64,000 nt of DNA from UBA4582 sp964228885 (GCA_964228885.1 CAXRCG010000278.1:26349-90348); one strand, 5' to 3'; numbered from the stretch's first letter, positions 35,338 through 45,181 are shown. The notes: generated from the sequence alone by a model not told the origin. Numbers and translations are program-made.

Positions 35338-35536
35338 TCAGAACTGCTCATGAATAGCATGGCCACCAACTATCGTATTGCCACTCTCAGACTTTATCTG
35401 CCCATCAATTAATCGCAATCATGTTGTGATAACTATCCCCTCGGCCCCAGCACTGCAACGATTTTACCGATAGGGATATTCAAGCTGGCGTGGTCAAAAA
35501 CCTTCTTTGACTTTGCCCAAATGTTACATCAGTCAT
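35338..35536 (-). pseudogene. mlaF: Relic of mlaF, phospholipid-transport ATPase
   Basis: Three short frames on the minus strand align in order with the first 60-65 residues of MlaF: MTDVTFGQSQR (from 35536), then VFDHASLNIPIGKIVAVLGPR (35440-35504), then LRLIDGQIKSESGNTIVGG (to about 35350). Frameshifts and stops separate them, the Walker A GKTT is destroyed, and nothing resembling the rest of the ATPase follows. The position, divergent from the antiporter gene and upstream of ibaG, is exactly that of mlaF in E. coli. Identification rests on remembered homology. The remainder of the 35151-35713 gap shows nothing. Confidence 0.72.
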
Positions 35537-35713
35537 CACGACATGATCTTTCAAAGGGCTCGCGTTTGTCTAATTGCGTGCAAGCCACTTTTACTACATT
35601 CATTACGCCAGATGAAACCTGTTATTGAAAACCTTTGAGCGAGCAACTCTTGCATTAAATGCCATAAACCACTTTAATTGACCGTCTTTCCAACAGGCCA
35701 TGCCAAGAGAAGT

Positions 35714-36730
35714 ATGCTACTTCTAAGTTTCGCACTACTAGTGGGATTTCTCGTATTGTTCAAAAGTGCAGACTATTTTGTCATCGGCGCAGTAACAACA
35801 GCTAGAAATTTTCACGTCTCTCCAATGATAATCGGTCTAACCATCGTGGCCCTTGGCACCTCCGCGCCAGAAATTTTTGTGGCTGTGACCTCTTCACTAC
35901 AGGGGGAACCCGAACTCGCTATTGGTAATGCGATTGGTTCGAATATTGCCAATATCGGCATGGTCCTAGGTATCACTGCCTTAATCATTCCGCTCCCTTT
36001 CCGAAATGACGTACTCAAAAAAGACCTGCCCATCATGTTCCTAGTCACCCTGTGTGCAGGCGTCACGCTGGTAGATTTTCATCTAGGGTTATGGGATGGG
36101 CTGCTTTTGTTTGCTTGTCTTGCTACCTTTTTATACCGGTTGGCGCACGAGCACGTCGGAAACAGGAAAGCTGAAAGTGAAGCAGAGAATGACGAACCTG
36201 ACGCTCAGCCTGAGTCTGCCGCTAATTACGAGCAGGAATACATTGCCGAACTCGATGAGATAACAGACATGAGTCAGCAAAAGGCTGTCTTAACGCTTAT
36301 TTTAAGCTTGGTATTTCTTCTTCTCAGTTCTGAACTTCTGGTTTGGGCCGTTGTAAAGATTGCCCATCGGATGGGCGTGAGTGAATTAATCATTGGTCTC
36401 ACCGTCGTCGCCATTGGCACGAGTCTCCCGGAACTTGTCGTATCGGTGACCAGCGCGATAAAAGGGGAAACAGATTTAGCGATAGGCAATATCGTTGGCT
36501 CCAATATTTTCAATATGCTTGCGGTACTTTCAATTCCCTGTCTGCTCGCACCCACAGAGATCGCAAGCAACGTTTTTTGGCGTGACTTTGGATTAATGTT
36601 CGGGCTGACGGTACTCTTAGGGTTGTTTGCGTACGGCTTTTCGGGCCATTCAAGAATCTCACGCCCTGAAGGTGGTATATTATTAATCGCTTGGCTCGGA
36701 TACATTGGCTCTCTATATTTTGGTTTCTAG
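35714..36730 (+). CDS. yrbG: YrbG-type calcium/sodium antiporter
   Basis: Inner-membrane cation exchanger of the CaCA superfamily. Two inverted alpha-repeats are clear: GLTIVALGTSAPEIFVAVTS...AIGNAIGSNIANIG and GLTVVAIGTSLPELVVSVTS...AIGNIVGSNIFNM, with the ion-binding glutamates. About ten hydrophobic spans are separated by an acidic cytoplasmic loop (near residues 150-195, rich in E and D). The ATG at 35714 follows AGAG; a TTG at 35678 is less likely. 338 aa. Confidence 0.93.
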   Translation: MLLLSFALLVGFLVLFKSADYFVIGAVTTARNFHVSPMIIGLTIVALGTSAPEIFVAVTSSLQGEPELAIGNAIGSNIANIGMVLGITALIIPLPFRNDVLKKDLPIMFLVTLCAGVTLVDFHLGLWDGLLLFACLATFLYRLAHEHVGNRKAESEAENDEPDAQPESAANYEQEYIAELDEITDMSQQKAVLTLILSLVFLLLSSELLVWAVVKIAHRMGVSELIIGLTVVAIGTSLPELVVSVTSAIKGETDLAIGNIVGSNIFNMLAVLSIPCLLAPTEIASNVFWRDFGLMFGLTVLLGLFAYGFSGHSRISRPEGGILLIAWLGYIGSLYFGF

Positions 36731-36768
36731 CCTAGGCCCTCGGAAAATTTTGACATGGACAACATTTG

Positions 36769-37392
36769 ATGGTGGCAAGCCGAGCCCTGATTATTCTGAT
36801 TCTCACGTTTGCAGGCGCCTGGTTGACGAGCTGGTTGATGGGCCGGGATGGTGCACCCGCAACACTCAACCCGGAAGCGAAAAATGAGCCTGACCTTTAT
36901 ATGGTCAACGCCACCATCGATCAATATGATGAGCGGGGCCAACTGAAACATAAGATCAAAGCCTTCAAACTTACCCATTATCCAGCCACAGATATCACAA
37001 CCCTGGAACAACCAAGGGTCAAGATTTATCTCGAAGACACAGCAAGCCCATGGGACATTGAATCCAATTTTGGCCGCCTGATGCCCAAGTCCAACAACAA
37101 GTCGTTGCCCAATCGTGAAGAAGAGGTTGTCGAGCTGAGGGAGCGTGTTTTCGCCCAGCGAACACGGCTTTCTGGTAACTTCGTCAACATTAGGACAGAG
37201 CAAATGACTGTTTATCCAGACAGGGACTATCTGGAGTCACGTGTCAAAGTCTATCTCGACGATCAATCAGGGCGCACCACAGCGGGTGCTATGAACGCCT
37301 ATCTCGAGCAGAATCGTTACGAATTCTTTACTAATGACATCCAGCGAGTGAATACTATTTTGATTCCCGAGGTGAAACCTCACATCGAATAG
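36769..37392 (+). CDS. lptC: LPS export protein LptC
   Basis: Bitopic inner-membrane protein of the LPS transport bridge. An N-terminal membrane helix (about residues 4-22, ALIILILTFAGAWLTSWL) precedes a periplasmic OstA-like beta-jellyroll. 207 aa from the ATG at 36769, within the family range. kdsD and kdsC, usually between the antiporter and lptC, are absent; the gap is only 38 bases. Confidence 0.88.
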   Translation: MVASRALIILILTFAGAWLTSWLMGRDGAPATLNPEAKNEPDLYMVNATIDQYDERGQLKHKIKAFKLTHYPATDITTLEQPRVKIYLEDTASPWDIESNFGRLMPKSNNKSLPNREEEVVELRERVFAQRTRLSGNFVNIRTEQMTVYPDRDYLESRVKVYLDDQSGRTTAGAMNAYLEQNRYEFFTNDIQRVNTILIPEVKPHIE

Positions 37393-37448
37393 AGGACAGC
37401 GTCAAAAAAAGGTACACTATTCGTTCAATTTAGCGAAACAACTGTCCT

Positions 37449-37967
37449 GTGCCACAACCTTCAAACCTTATTATCATCATGCTTGGATTGCTATGCGTCA
37501 CACAGCAGGCCCTAGCGCTCAAATCTGACCGGGAACAACCGATCAGAATTCAAGCAAACAATGGCGTCGTCGACGATGCCGCTGGCAAATCGACCTACAC
37601 CGGAAACGTGCATATTGAGCAAGGCACTCTAAACATTGTCGCTGATGAAGTTCAGATATTCATGGTTGAAAACGAAGTCGTAAAAATAATCGCCATCACC
37701 GATGATCCTGAATTGGAAACCAGCAAACTTGCCCACTTCGAACAAATTGCTGATGACTCAATGGAACTGGTCACCGCTGACGCCACTTTAATCACCTACC
37801 TGGTCGAGGACGCCAAACTTCATCTAAAAGGACGGGCACAAATGCAGCAGACCGCTGACAAGTTTTCTGGCGAAATGCTTTATTACGATATCAATCTCGG
37901 CATTCTTGATCTGAAAAGCAATGGCTCACCTCAGGATCGCATCGAGATCATCTTCACACCTAAATAA
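37449..37967 (+). CDS. lptA: LPS transport periplasmic protein LptA
   Basis: Periplasmic beta-jellyroll that polymerises into the LPS bridge between LptC and LptD. GTG start; a signal peptide (IIIMLGLLCVTQQALA, cleavage after ALA near residue 23) is followed by the OstA-like domain: IRIQANNGVVDDAAGKSTYTGNV...GTLNIVADEVQI. 172 aa. Lies between lptC and lptB. Confidence 0.92.
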   Translation: MPQPSNLIIIMLGLLCVTQQALALKSDREQPIRIQANNGVVDDAAGKSTYTGNVHIEQGTLNIVADEVQIFMVENEVVKIIAITDDPELETSKLAHFEQIADDSMELVTADATLITYLVEDAKLHLKGRAQMQQTADKFSGEMLYYDINLGILDLKSNGSPQDRIEIIFTPK

Positions 37968-37987
37968 AGCAAAAAGAAACCACAGCA

Positions 37988-38713
37988 ATGCATGAACTCC
38001 AAGCGATCAATCTTGCAAAAAGCTACGGCGGTACACCGGTCGTCACGGATGTCACTCTCTCGATTAAAAGTGGACAAGTCGTTGGCTTGTTGGGTCCAAA
38101 CGGCGCAGGTAAAACCACTTGCTTTTACATGATCGTCGGTTCAATACCCCGTGATGCGGGTCAGATTCTATTCGACAGCAACGACATCACACCAAAACCC
38201 ATGCATGAGCGCGCACGAACTGGTATCGGTTACCTACCCCAAGAAGCCTCGGTGTTTCGAAAACTGAGTGTAGCGGATAACATCATGGCTATTCTTGAGA
38301 CGCGAAAAGAGCTCACCCGAGCAGACCGACGTGATCGCCTTGAATCTCTCCTCAAAGAATTCAACATCGGGCCTATTCGAGACAGCTTGGGAATGTCACT
38401 TTCGGGCGGCGAACGACGCAGAGTCGAGATAGCCCGCAGTCTGGCTTCGGAACCTGCGTTCATATTGCTTGATGAACCTTTCGCAGGTGTCGATCCAATT
38501 TCGGTTCAGGACATCAAGAATATCATCTCGCAGCTATCAGAGCGTGAAATTGGCGTTCTGATCACCGATCACAATGTTCGTGAGACCCTCGACATATGTG
38601 AAAAGGCCTACATCGTTAGCGAAGGTTGCATTATTGCAGAGGGGACCACCGAGGCGATTCTGTCAAATGAACATGTGAAACGTGTCTATCTCGGCGACGA
38701 TTTTCGAATGTAG
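37988..38713 (+). CDS. lptB: LPS export ABC transporter ATPase LptB
   Basis: Cytoplasmic ATPase powering LPS extraction with LptFG. Walker A GPNGAGKTT (residues 37-45), signature LSGGERRRVEIARSLA, Walker B FILLDEPFAGVDP and switch ITDHNV are all intact; the insertion YLPQEASVFRKLSV is family-specific. 241 aa. Immediately precedes rpoN as in E. coli. Confidence 0.97.
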   Translation: MHELQAINLAKSYGGTPVVTDVTLSIKSGQVVGLLGPNGAGKTTCFYMIVGSIPRDAGQILFDSNDITPKPMHERARTGIGYLPQEASVFRKLSVADNIMAILETRKELTRADRRDRLESLLKEFNIGPIRDSLGMSLSGGERRRVEIARSLASEPAFILLDEPFAGVDPISVQDIKNIISQLSEREIGVLITDHNVRETLDICEKAYIVSEGCIIAEGTTEAILSNEHVKRVYLGDDFRM

Positions 38714-38927
38714 ACGACCATTTTCTTTCAATATCTACCTATCACTTGCAGATATCTAGCTTTCATCAGATATCCCAATTACGACGCTGACTTCCCCGAG
38801 TATTCTTAGTATGCTCTGTATGTATTTATCAGTAAAAGGTCGCCCGTTTTTGGCCATAAAAGCCACCCCACATTTAAGGCAAGATAACAAGGTTCTATTC
38901 CCTTGGGTGCCTGAGTATGATTAGTCC

Positions 38928-40544
38928 ATGGCAATGAAACCAGCACTCGCGCTCAGGCTTGGTCAGCAACTTAGGATGACTCCCCAGTTGCAGCAGGCGA
39001 TCAAGCTTTTACAGCTCTCCAGTCTAGATCTACAGCAAGAAATTCAGGAAGCACTGGATTCAAATCTCATGCTGGAAGAACAAACACCAGACGATCCGGT
39101 TGACCCTGATGAGGTAAGTTCACTTGATGCACCTACCGAAACTATTGAAGGTGTTTCGAACGACGCTATATCCTCCGACGCTGAAGCAGCAACAGAGGTA
39201 AAAAGCGATGAGACCATCGACAGCGGGATCAAGGATAGTGCGCTCTCTGTCGATGAACCGCCGCCTACACTGGACCCAGAAATTGATGGTGATGCTGTTC
39301 TGGACATTAGGGATCAAATTTCCACCGAAAGTATTTCTGAAGAATTACCTGTCGATAGCCTTTGGGAAGATGTCTGGGACGAAGCGCCGGCGCCGCAATC
39401 CTATTCTGGGGGTAATGATGACGATAACGATTATCTCGACCGTAAAAATGGCGACGGTGTTTCAGTTCAATCTCATCTCGAAGAACAGCTAAACCTCATT
39501 CATCTATCCCCCTGTGACGCTCTCATCGCCGAGGCGATCGTGGACGGGATTGACGGCGAAGGCATTCTCACAATTCCACTTGAGGACGTATTGGAAAGTA
39601 TCCCCAGTGAATACGAGTGTGAAATCGATGAAGTGGAAGCCGTCTTACATCTGATTCAACACCTAGATCCGGTCGGTATCGCCTCCAGAAACCTACAAGA
39701 ATGTCTTGTTATACAGTTAAAACAGCTTCCAGCGGAAACACCTTGGCGCGCCCAGGCCATCAGTATTGTCGAAGAGCACATTGCGTCCCTTGCTAGCCGA
39801 GACTACGCCCTACTGATCCGAAAAACCAGACTCAAGGAAACGGAGCTGCAGGCTGTTATTGCGCTCATCCAAAGTCTCAACCCCAGACCCGGGGCCAGTA
39901 TCGCCACGACCAACACAGAATATGTCGATCCAGATGTCATCGTGAACAAAAAAGAAGGTCGCTGGATTGTCGAGCTAAACCCCAAGTCAGCACCCAGAGT
40001 TCGGGTAAATTCAGAATATGCATCAATGATTAAGCGCGCAGATAACAGCTCGGATAACACTTATTTGAAAAATCATCTTCAAGAAGCTCGCTGGTTTATT
40101 AAGAGTCTACAGCAAAGAAATGACACACTCCTAAAAGTCTCAACTAAGATAGTAGAGTTTCAACGAGGCTTCTTCGAATATGGCGCCCAGGCAATGAAGC
40201 CGCTCGTGTTGCATGACATTGCAGAAGCGGTTGATCTTCATGAATCGACAATTTCCAGAGTCACTACGCAAAAATACATGCACACACCCGCTGGCGTATT
40301 TGAGTTGAAGTATTTTTTCTCTAGCCATGTCAGCACACACACCGGTGGCGAAGTTTCGTCAACAGCAATTCGATCGCTCATCAAAAAAATGGTAAGCGAA
40401 GAGAATCCTCGTAAACCGTTGAGCGATAGTAAACTGGCTAAAATGCTGGCCGAACAAGACATCAAAGTAGCAAGGCGTACCATTGCAAAATACCGCGATT
40501 CACTGATGATTCCTCCCTCAAATGAACGCAAACAGTTGGTATGA
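38928..40544 (+). CDS. rpoN: RNA polymerase sigma-54 factor RpoN
   Basis: Alternative sigma factor that needs AAA-type activators. Region I (MKPALALRLGQQLRMTPQLQQAIKLLQLSSLDLQQEI) is at the N-terminus, an acidic region II follows (about residues 45-160), then the core-binding domain (about 180-330) and the DNA-binding part with the RpoN box ARRTIAKYRDSLMIP near the C-terminus. 538 aa. The 214-base gap to lptB shows nothing notable. Confidence 0.97.
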   Translation: MAMKPALALRLGQQLRMTPQLQQAIKLLQLSSLDLQQEIQEALDSNLMLEEQTPDDPVDPDEVSSLDAPTETIEGVSNDAISSDAEAATEVKSDETIDSGIKDSALSVDEPPPTLDPEIDGDAVLDIRDQISTESISEELPVDSLWEDVWDEAPAPQSYSGGNDDDNDYLDRKNGDGVSVQSHLEEQLNLIHLSPCDALIAEAIVDGIDGEGILTIPLEDVLESIPSEYECEIDEVEAVLHLIQHLDPVGIASRNLQECLVIQLKQLPAETPWRAQAISIVEEHIASLASRDYALLIRKTRLKETELQAVIALIQSLNPRPGASIATTNTEYVDPDVIVNKKEGRWIVELNPKSAPRVRVNSEYASMIKRADNSSDNTYLKNHLQEARWFIKSLQQRNDTLLKVSTKIVEFQRGFFEYGAQAMKPLVLHDIAEAVDLHESTISRVTTQKYMHTPAGVFELKYFFSSHVSTHTGGEVSSTAIRSLIKKMVSEENPRKPLSDSKLAKMLAEQDIKVARRTIAKYRDSLMIPPSNERKQLV

Positions 40545-40764
40545 CCTGTTGAAAGCGGTTTGTTCATGACCGCTGATGTGCACATGAACTGTCTCGACGG
40601 CCGATAGAGCCCACGAGTTTGTAATAACGTAGCCCTGAAAAATTAGTGCCATACGTACCCAACATGGGGAGCCAAGACGAACAAAATCAACAACCATTGC
40701 GCGGGATCAAAGACAGGTTGCAATTAGTGCGCGAAGATTATTAAGGGACTGGTAATAGCTAAAG

Positions 40765-40784
40765 AAGCGCATTTATTGCGCTTT
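40765..40784 (+). terminator. Weak terminator-like hairpin after rpoN
   Basis: AAGCGCA, loop TTTAT, TGCGCTT then TCT. It lies in the 324-base gap between rpoN and hpf; the T-tract is short. Nothing else in that gap looked meaningful. Confidence 0.35.
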
Positions 40785-40868
40785 CTGATGAATAAAAATC
40801 TACTATCGGGAAACTGATTCCAGAGCACTGGGTATTCGTTTCCTTTTATCCACGTAAGGAGAAGCATT

Positions 40869-41177
40869 ATGCAAATAAACGTAAGTGGTCATCATGTGGA
40901 AGTCACAGACTCACTTCGTAGCTACGTTAACACTAAGCTAGACCGCCTTGAACGCCACTTTGACAAAATCATCCACATGAACGTCATACTTAGTGTAGAA
41001 AAACAGAGGCAAAAAGCAGAATCGACAATAAGAATTTCTGGCGGTGAAGTATATGCAGACGCTGAATCAGGAGACCTGTACGCCGCAATTGACATGCTTG
41101 CGGACAAACTTGATCGACAACTCCTAAAACAGAAAGAAAAACAATACGACAAAAAACATCGCGGTAACGCTAGATAG
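40869..41177 (+). CDS. hpf: Ribosome hibernation promoting factor HPF
   Basis: Short-form hibernation factor (102 aa) that binds the decoding region of idle 30S subunits. QINVSGHHVEVTDSLRSYVNTKLDRLERHFDKI and the later EVYADAESGDLYAAIDMLADKLDRQLLKQKEK are typical; no C-terminal dimerisation domain is present. A strong AAGGAG precedes the ATG. In the standard rpoN-hpf-ptsN order. Confidence 0.95.
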   Translation: MQINVSGHHVEVTDSLRSYVNTKLDRLERHFDKIIHMNVILSVEKQRQKAESTIRISGGEVYADAESGDLYAAIDMLADKLDRQLLKQKEKQYDKKHRGNAR

Positions 41178-41201
41178 CCATTGCTCTGGGCCAGCAATGG
41201 C
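41177..41201 (+). other. Perfect 9-bp hairpin at the hpf stop
   Basis: GCCATTGCT, seven-base loop, AGCAATGGC, beginning at the last base of the hpf stop codon. A pyrimidine-rich tract (CCAGTCTCCTCTCTCT) follows rather than pure T, so termination is uncertain; it could protect the hpf mRNA 3' end. Confidence 0.45.
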
Positions 41202-41430
41202 CCAGTCTCCTCTCTCTAGAGATTTTAGGTGCCCTCATTTCACTGAATTAAGACACCCAAAGAGCACCTGCAAGCGGTTTTAGTCGGATTTCTTATCTTT
41301 TTTGGGTACTTGTGACAGCCAGCGGCTCTACGTTTGGTGGGACAAATTCGATAAAACTTACCTAAACATAGACGCGAACCAACAGGCTGATATAATCTCG
41401 CCGCAATTATCCGCTGCATACAGGCAACAT

Positions 41431-41886
41431 GTGGACATAAAATCATTTCTCTTACCCGAACGCACTCAATGCCGAATTTCTGTCACGAGCAAAAAACGCG
41501 CGATTGAAGAAGCTTCAAAAAGAATTGCAGCAACAAATCGCTTAATCGATGCCGATGAGGTTTACAGTCATCTAATTGCTCGGGAAAAATTAGGAACGAC
41601 GGCGCTTGGGCATGGCATCGCAATACCGCATTGCAGACTGGACTCCTGCGATGAAATTATTGGCGCAATGTTCACGCTTGAGGAGGGCGTAGACTTCGAA
41701 GCTTTCGATCATGAACCCGTCAAAGTACTCTTTGTTCTATTAGTGCCCACACAGGAGGTTGACGAGCATCTCCAGGTACTGGCAACACTCGCTTCAAGGT
41801 TTGATCAGGAGGAGTATCGGCGCGGTTTGTTCGAAGCAAGAACAGACGCCGCTCTTTTTCACGCCGCTACGCATGAGATGAGCTGA
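41431..41886 (+). CDS. ptsN: Nitrogen PTS EIIA component PtsN
   Basis: EIIA-Ntr regulator that receives phosphate from NPr. The phosphorylated histidine lies in LGHGIAIPHCRL. The GTG at 41431 (VDIKSFLLPERTQCRISVTSKKRAIEEAS) follows AGG at six bases and gives 151 aa, the family length; the longer frame to 41302 reads through non-conserved leader sequence. Paired with rapZ and npr downstream. Confidence 0.93.
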   Translation: MDIKSFLLPERTQCRISVTSKKRAIEEASKRIAATNRLIDADEVYSHLIAREKLGTTALGHGIAIPHCRLDSCDEIIGAMFTLEEGVDFEAFDHEPVKVLFVLLVPTQEVDEHLQVLATLASRFDQEEYRRGLFEARTDAALFHAATHEMS

Positions 41887-41958
41887 ATCTGTTTTTAACT
41901 CGGCAACAAACACAGAAAAAGTGGTTGGCAAAAAACGAATTAGAGTTAGGAGGAATTT

Positions 41959-42822
41959 ATGATTTCATTGGTTATCATAAGTGGGCGGTCTGGGTCAGGA
42001 AAAAGCACCGCGCTCCATGTTCTCGAGGACATGGGCTATTTTTGCATCGATAACCTTCCCGTGAGCCTCTTGCAGCCGCTCATAGGCCGACTGGCAGAAG
42101 ATCAGAATACAAGCCTTGTCGCGGTGAGCATCGACGCGCGCAACATCCCGGTCGACCTTCAGAATTTTCCGGATATCATTTCGAATATTGACAAGTCTTT
42201 TGTTAATCACAGAATCGTTTATCTCGACTCCGGCAATGCAACCCTGGTACGCCGATTTAGCGAGACTAGGCGCAAGCACCCGCTTTCTGATCAAGTAACC
42301 GGGTTGAATGAGGCACTCGAACTTGAGACCACATTACTGGACCCCATCTCTTCCACCGCCGATCTTACGGTAGACACGACCAGACTGACGATTCACGAAC
42401 TTCGAGACCTTATCCGAGAAAGAATTACAGAGAATGCCCACGAGTTCGCGCTCCTGTTTCAATCATTCGCTTACAAGAACGGGGTTCCACTGGATGCCGA
42501 TCTTGTTTTTGATGTGCGCTGTCTTCCCAATCCTCACTGGAAGCAGGGTCTACGCGCCCTGACGGGACTCGACCTTCCTGTCATTGAATTTCTCGGCTCT
42601 GAAGAAGAGGTGCATAAGATGTACGAAGACATTCGAGGATTCCTGACATCTTGGCTTCCCTCTTTCGAGGCAAATAACCGAAGTTATATGACCGTCGCCA
42701 TCGGTTGTACCGGAGGTCAGCATCGATCAGTCTATATGAGTCAGAAGCTTTATCAGACTTTTTCCCCAAGATGGAAAAATGTACAGATACGTCACAGAGA
42801 ATTGAGTAACATCAACACCTGA
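41959..42822 (+). CDS. rapZ: RNase adaptor protein RapZ
   Basis: Nucleotide-binding adaptor that in E. coli directs RNase E to the sRNA GlmZ and so tunes glucosamine-6-phosphate synthase. Walker A GRSGSGKST (residues 8-16), the DNLPVSLL motif and the C-terminal GCTGGQHRSVYMSQ are intact. 287 aa with a strong AGGAGG site. Between ptsN and npr. Confidence 0.96.
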   Translation: MISLVIISGRSGSGKSTALHVLEDMGYFCIDNLPVSLLQPLIGRLAEDQNTSLVAVSIDARNIPVDLQNFPDIISNIDKSFVNHRIVYLDSGNATLVRRFSETRRKHPLSDQVTGLNEALELETTLLDPISSTADLTVDTTRLTIHELRDLIRERITENAHEFALLFQSFAYKNGVPLDADLVFDVRCLPNPHWKQGLRALTGLDLPVIEFLGSEEEVHKMYEDIRGFLTSWLPSFEANNRSYMTVAIGCTGGQHRSVYMSQKLYQTFSPRWKNVQIRHRELSNINT

Positions 42823-42889
42823 TCTCAACAAGATATTTCTAAAGGGCCTTGATAACAAAGATCTACTGCTATGACTCTCGGACTTCACT

Positions 42890-43159
42890 TTGATAGAACA
42901 CCGAATAAAAATTCAGAACAAACTAGGCATGCATGCCCGTGCAGCTTCAAGTTTTGTTAAGGTAGCGAATAGATTTGCCGCTAGCATTTCAGTGCATAAC
43001 GGCGATCAATCTGCAGATGGGAAAAGCATTATGTCGATGATGATGCTTCAAGCGACTATCGGCACTGAAATCCGGCTTGAGCTTGATGGTGAAGACGCAG
43101 CAGAAGCACGACTTGCCCTAATAGAATTAATCGACAATCGGTTCGGTGAGGCCGAATAA
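42890..43159 (+). CDS. ptsO: Phosphocarrier protein NPr
   Basis: HPr-like carrier of the nitrogen PTS, passing phosphate to PtsN. The active histidine is in NKLGMHARAASSFV (near residue 16); the second conserved site DGKSIMSMMMLQA replaces the seryl site of HPr. 89 aa. The start is TTG at 42890; no ATG in frame lies nearby. Confidence 0.92.
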   Translation: MIEHRIKIQNKLGMHARAASSFVKVANRFAASISVHNGDQSADGKSIMSMMMLQATIGTEIRLELDGEDAAEARLALIELIDNRFGEAE

Positions 43160-43168
43160 CGAATTGTC

Positions 43169-44527
43169 ATGAACGAATCACTCGAAAAAAGTTATCAGCG
43201 ACAACGTGAAACTATCCACGAGTTGTTAGAGACCGGACGCTTTAATCAAATTAGAAGCCTGCTAAATGTTTTGCGACCAGCTGACGTTGCAGTTTTACTC
43301 GAATCTTCTCCCCCTAAAGAACGAAGAATAGTCTGGAATCTTTTCTCAGAATCGGATCAGAGTGAAATTCTTCATGAAATTGATGAAGATTTTATTGAAG
43401 GTCTACTTGGTGACAAATCCGCCGAAGAGCTGTTTCCGGTAATTGATCAGATCGTTTCAGACGATGATTTGATCGACGTGCTGCAACACTTGCCTGACAC
43501 CATCACCTACCAGCTCCTTCAATCGATGACGACGCAGGACCGGGCACGGGTTGAGACGCTGCTATCTTATCCAGAAGATACTGCAGGTGGCTTGATGGAT
43601 ACAGATACTATTAGCGTGCGCCCCCGAGTTTCAGTTGATGTTGTACTTCGTTATCTTCGGCGACATGAATCGCTGCCTGCCACGACCGACAAAATTTTTG
43701 TCGTTAACAGCCAGAATAAGTATTTAGGGCTGGTACACCTCAGCAAACTGGTGGTTTCAGATCCGTCCAGCACGGTTAGGGAAATAATGACAACGGAATT
43801 CGAACCCATTGATGCCGAGACACCGGAGACTGAGGTTGCATCGAAATTTGAACGTTACGATCTAATATCCGCACCAGTTATTGACAAAGATGGCAGTTTG
43901 ATCGGCCGAATCACGATTGACGATGTTGTTGACGTCATCATGGAACAGGCAGACAAATCGCTTTTAGGGTTAGCAGGGCTTGCTGAAGACGAAGACACAT
44001 TTGCACCGATATTTAAGACTGTCCGCAGCAGAGCAATATGGTTGGGCGCGAACTTAGGTACAGCTTTTCTCGCCTCAGCCGTCATCAACATATTTGAAGA
44101 CACTATCGAAAAAGTCATCGCACTAGCGATTTTAATGCCAATTGTCGCCAGCATGGGTGGCGTAGCGGGCAGCCAAACTCTGACCTTAGCGATAAGAAGT
44201 GAAGCGCTTGGACAGCTTGTTGACAGCAATCAAATTTGGCTTATAAAAAGGGAGCTGGCGGTAGGTGCGATTAATGGATTTGTATGGGCTGCTATTGTGG
44301 CTGCGGCCGCGACCATCGTATTTGATGACATGTTGCTAGGCGGTATTATCGCCGCTGCTCTTATTCTTAATTTACTCATCGCCGCGCTTGCCGGAGCAGT
44401 ATTACCCGGAGTACTAAAATCAATCGGGGCAGACCCAGCAATATCGGGCTCAGTAGTGCTTACAACTGTTACTGATGTCGTTGGCTTCATGTCTTTTCTA
44501 GGGCTAGCTTCATTTTTCTACGCCTAA
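43169..44527 (+). CDS. mgtE: Magnesium transporter MgtE
   Basis: Mg2+ channel/transporter. The N-terminal superhelical MgtE domain (about residues 20-130), a CBS pair (about 135-255; the boundary sequences DTAGGLMDTD and LIGRITIDDVVDVI are visible) and a membrane domain of five helices (about 285-450) with the conserved MPIVASMGGVAGSQTLTLAIR segment. 452 aa. Nine bases after npr. Confidence 0.96.
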   Translation: MNESLEKSYQRQRETIHELLETGRFNQIRSLLNVLRPADVAVLLESSPPKERRIVWNLFSESDQSEILHEIDEDFIEGLLGDKSAEELFPVIDQIVSDDDLIDVLQHLPDTITYQLLQSMTTQDRARVETLLSYPEDTAGGLMDTDTISVRPRVSVDVVLRYLRRHESLPATTDKIFVVNSQNKYLGLVHLSKLVVSDPSSTVREIMTTEFEPIDAETPETEVASKFERYDLISAPVIDKDGSLIGRITIDDVVDVIMEQADKSLLGLAGLAEDEDTFAPIFKTVRSRAIWLGANLGTAFLASAVINIFEDTIEKVIALAILMPIVASMGGVAGSQTLTLAIRSEALGQLVDSNQIWLIKRELAVGAINGFVWAAIVAAAATIVFDDMLLGGIIAAALILNLLIAALAGAVLPGVLKSIGADPAISGSVVLTTVTDVVGFMSFLGLASFFYA

Positions 44528-44549
44528 CCCTAAGCCACAGGAATCAATC

Positions 44550-45062
44550 ATGACAGAAGAATATTTCGACGACGAATTTGAAGAGCGTGGTCCGAGCAAA
44601 TCCCAGAGAAAGAGAGAGATGCAATTGTTAAGAGATCTCGGGGAGAAGTTACTATCATTACCGGTCGACCATCTAGAGAAAATATCGGAACCAGCGATTA
44701 TCGTAGCCGTACAAGACTGCAAAAAAATCACTAAAGGCAACGCGAGAAAGCGTCAAATACAGTTCATAGGGAAGCTACTAGCAAAATCAGACATCACTGA
44801 AATTCAGGCAATGGTTGATCGTTTTGATGCCAGTTCCAGATCACACGTCACCCAGTTTCATAAACTGGAACAGTGGCGGGAGAGATTGATTGAGGGTGAT
44901 AATAATGTGCTAGATGAGATCTTCACCCGATTTCCTGGGGTTGATCGACAGCATCTGAGACATCTAACACGCAAAGCCGTTACTGAAAGAGAGCAATCAA
45001 TCGAACCCCCGCTGCAATATCGGAAGCTGTTTCAGTACTTGAAATCCCTTGAACTCGAATAA
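44550..45062 (+). CDS. darP: Ribosome biogenesis protein DarP (YjgA, DUF615)
   Basis: A 170-aa helical protein that in E. coli aids late 50S assembly. PSKSQRKREMQLLRDLGEKLLSL and NARKRQIQFIGKLL are DUF615 hallmarks, with RHLTRKAVTERE in the C-terminal half. AGGAA site precedes the ATG. Last plus-strand gene of the block. Confidence 0.93.
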   Translation: MTEEYFDDEFEERGPSKSQRKREMQLLRDLGEKLLSLPVDHLEKISEPAIIVAVQDCKKITKGNARKRQIQFIGKLLAKSDITEIQAMVDRFDASSRSHVTQFHKLEQWRERLIEGDNNVLDEIFTRFPGVDRQHLRHLTRKAVTEREQSIEPPLQYRKLFQYLKSLELE

Positions 45063-45181
45063 TGGCGACGAAAAACCTGCATCCTCAAAGTTATTATCTG
45101 CGCTTATCGAAATCAAACATGGAGAACCAAAGGTGCCATTCAGCATCTGTAAAATAAGATCACCCATTAAGGGCTTTCAGG

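Noticed and set aside
40545..40868. Possible hidden gene or sigma-54 promoter between rpoN and hpf
   Set aside because: No frame looked protein-like and no TGGCAC-N5-TTGC match was seen; only a weak hairpin is present.
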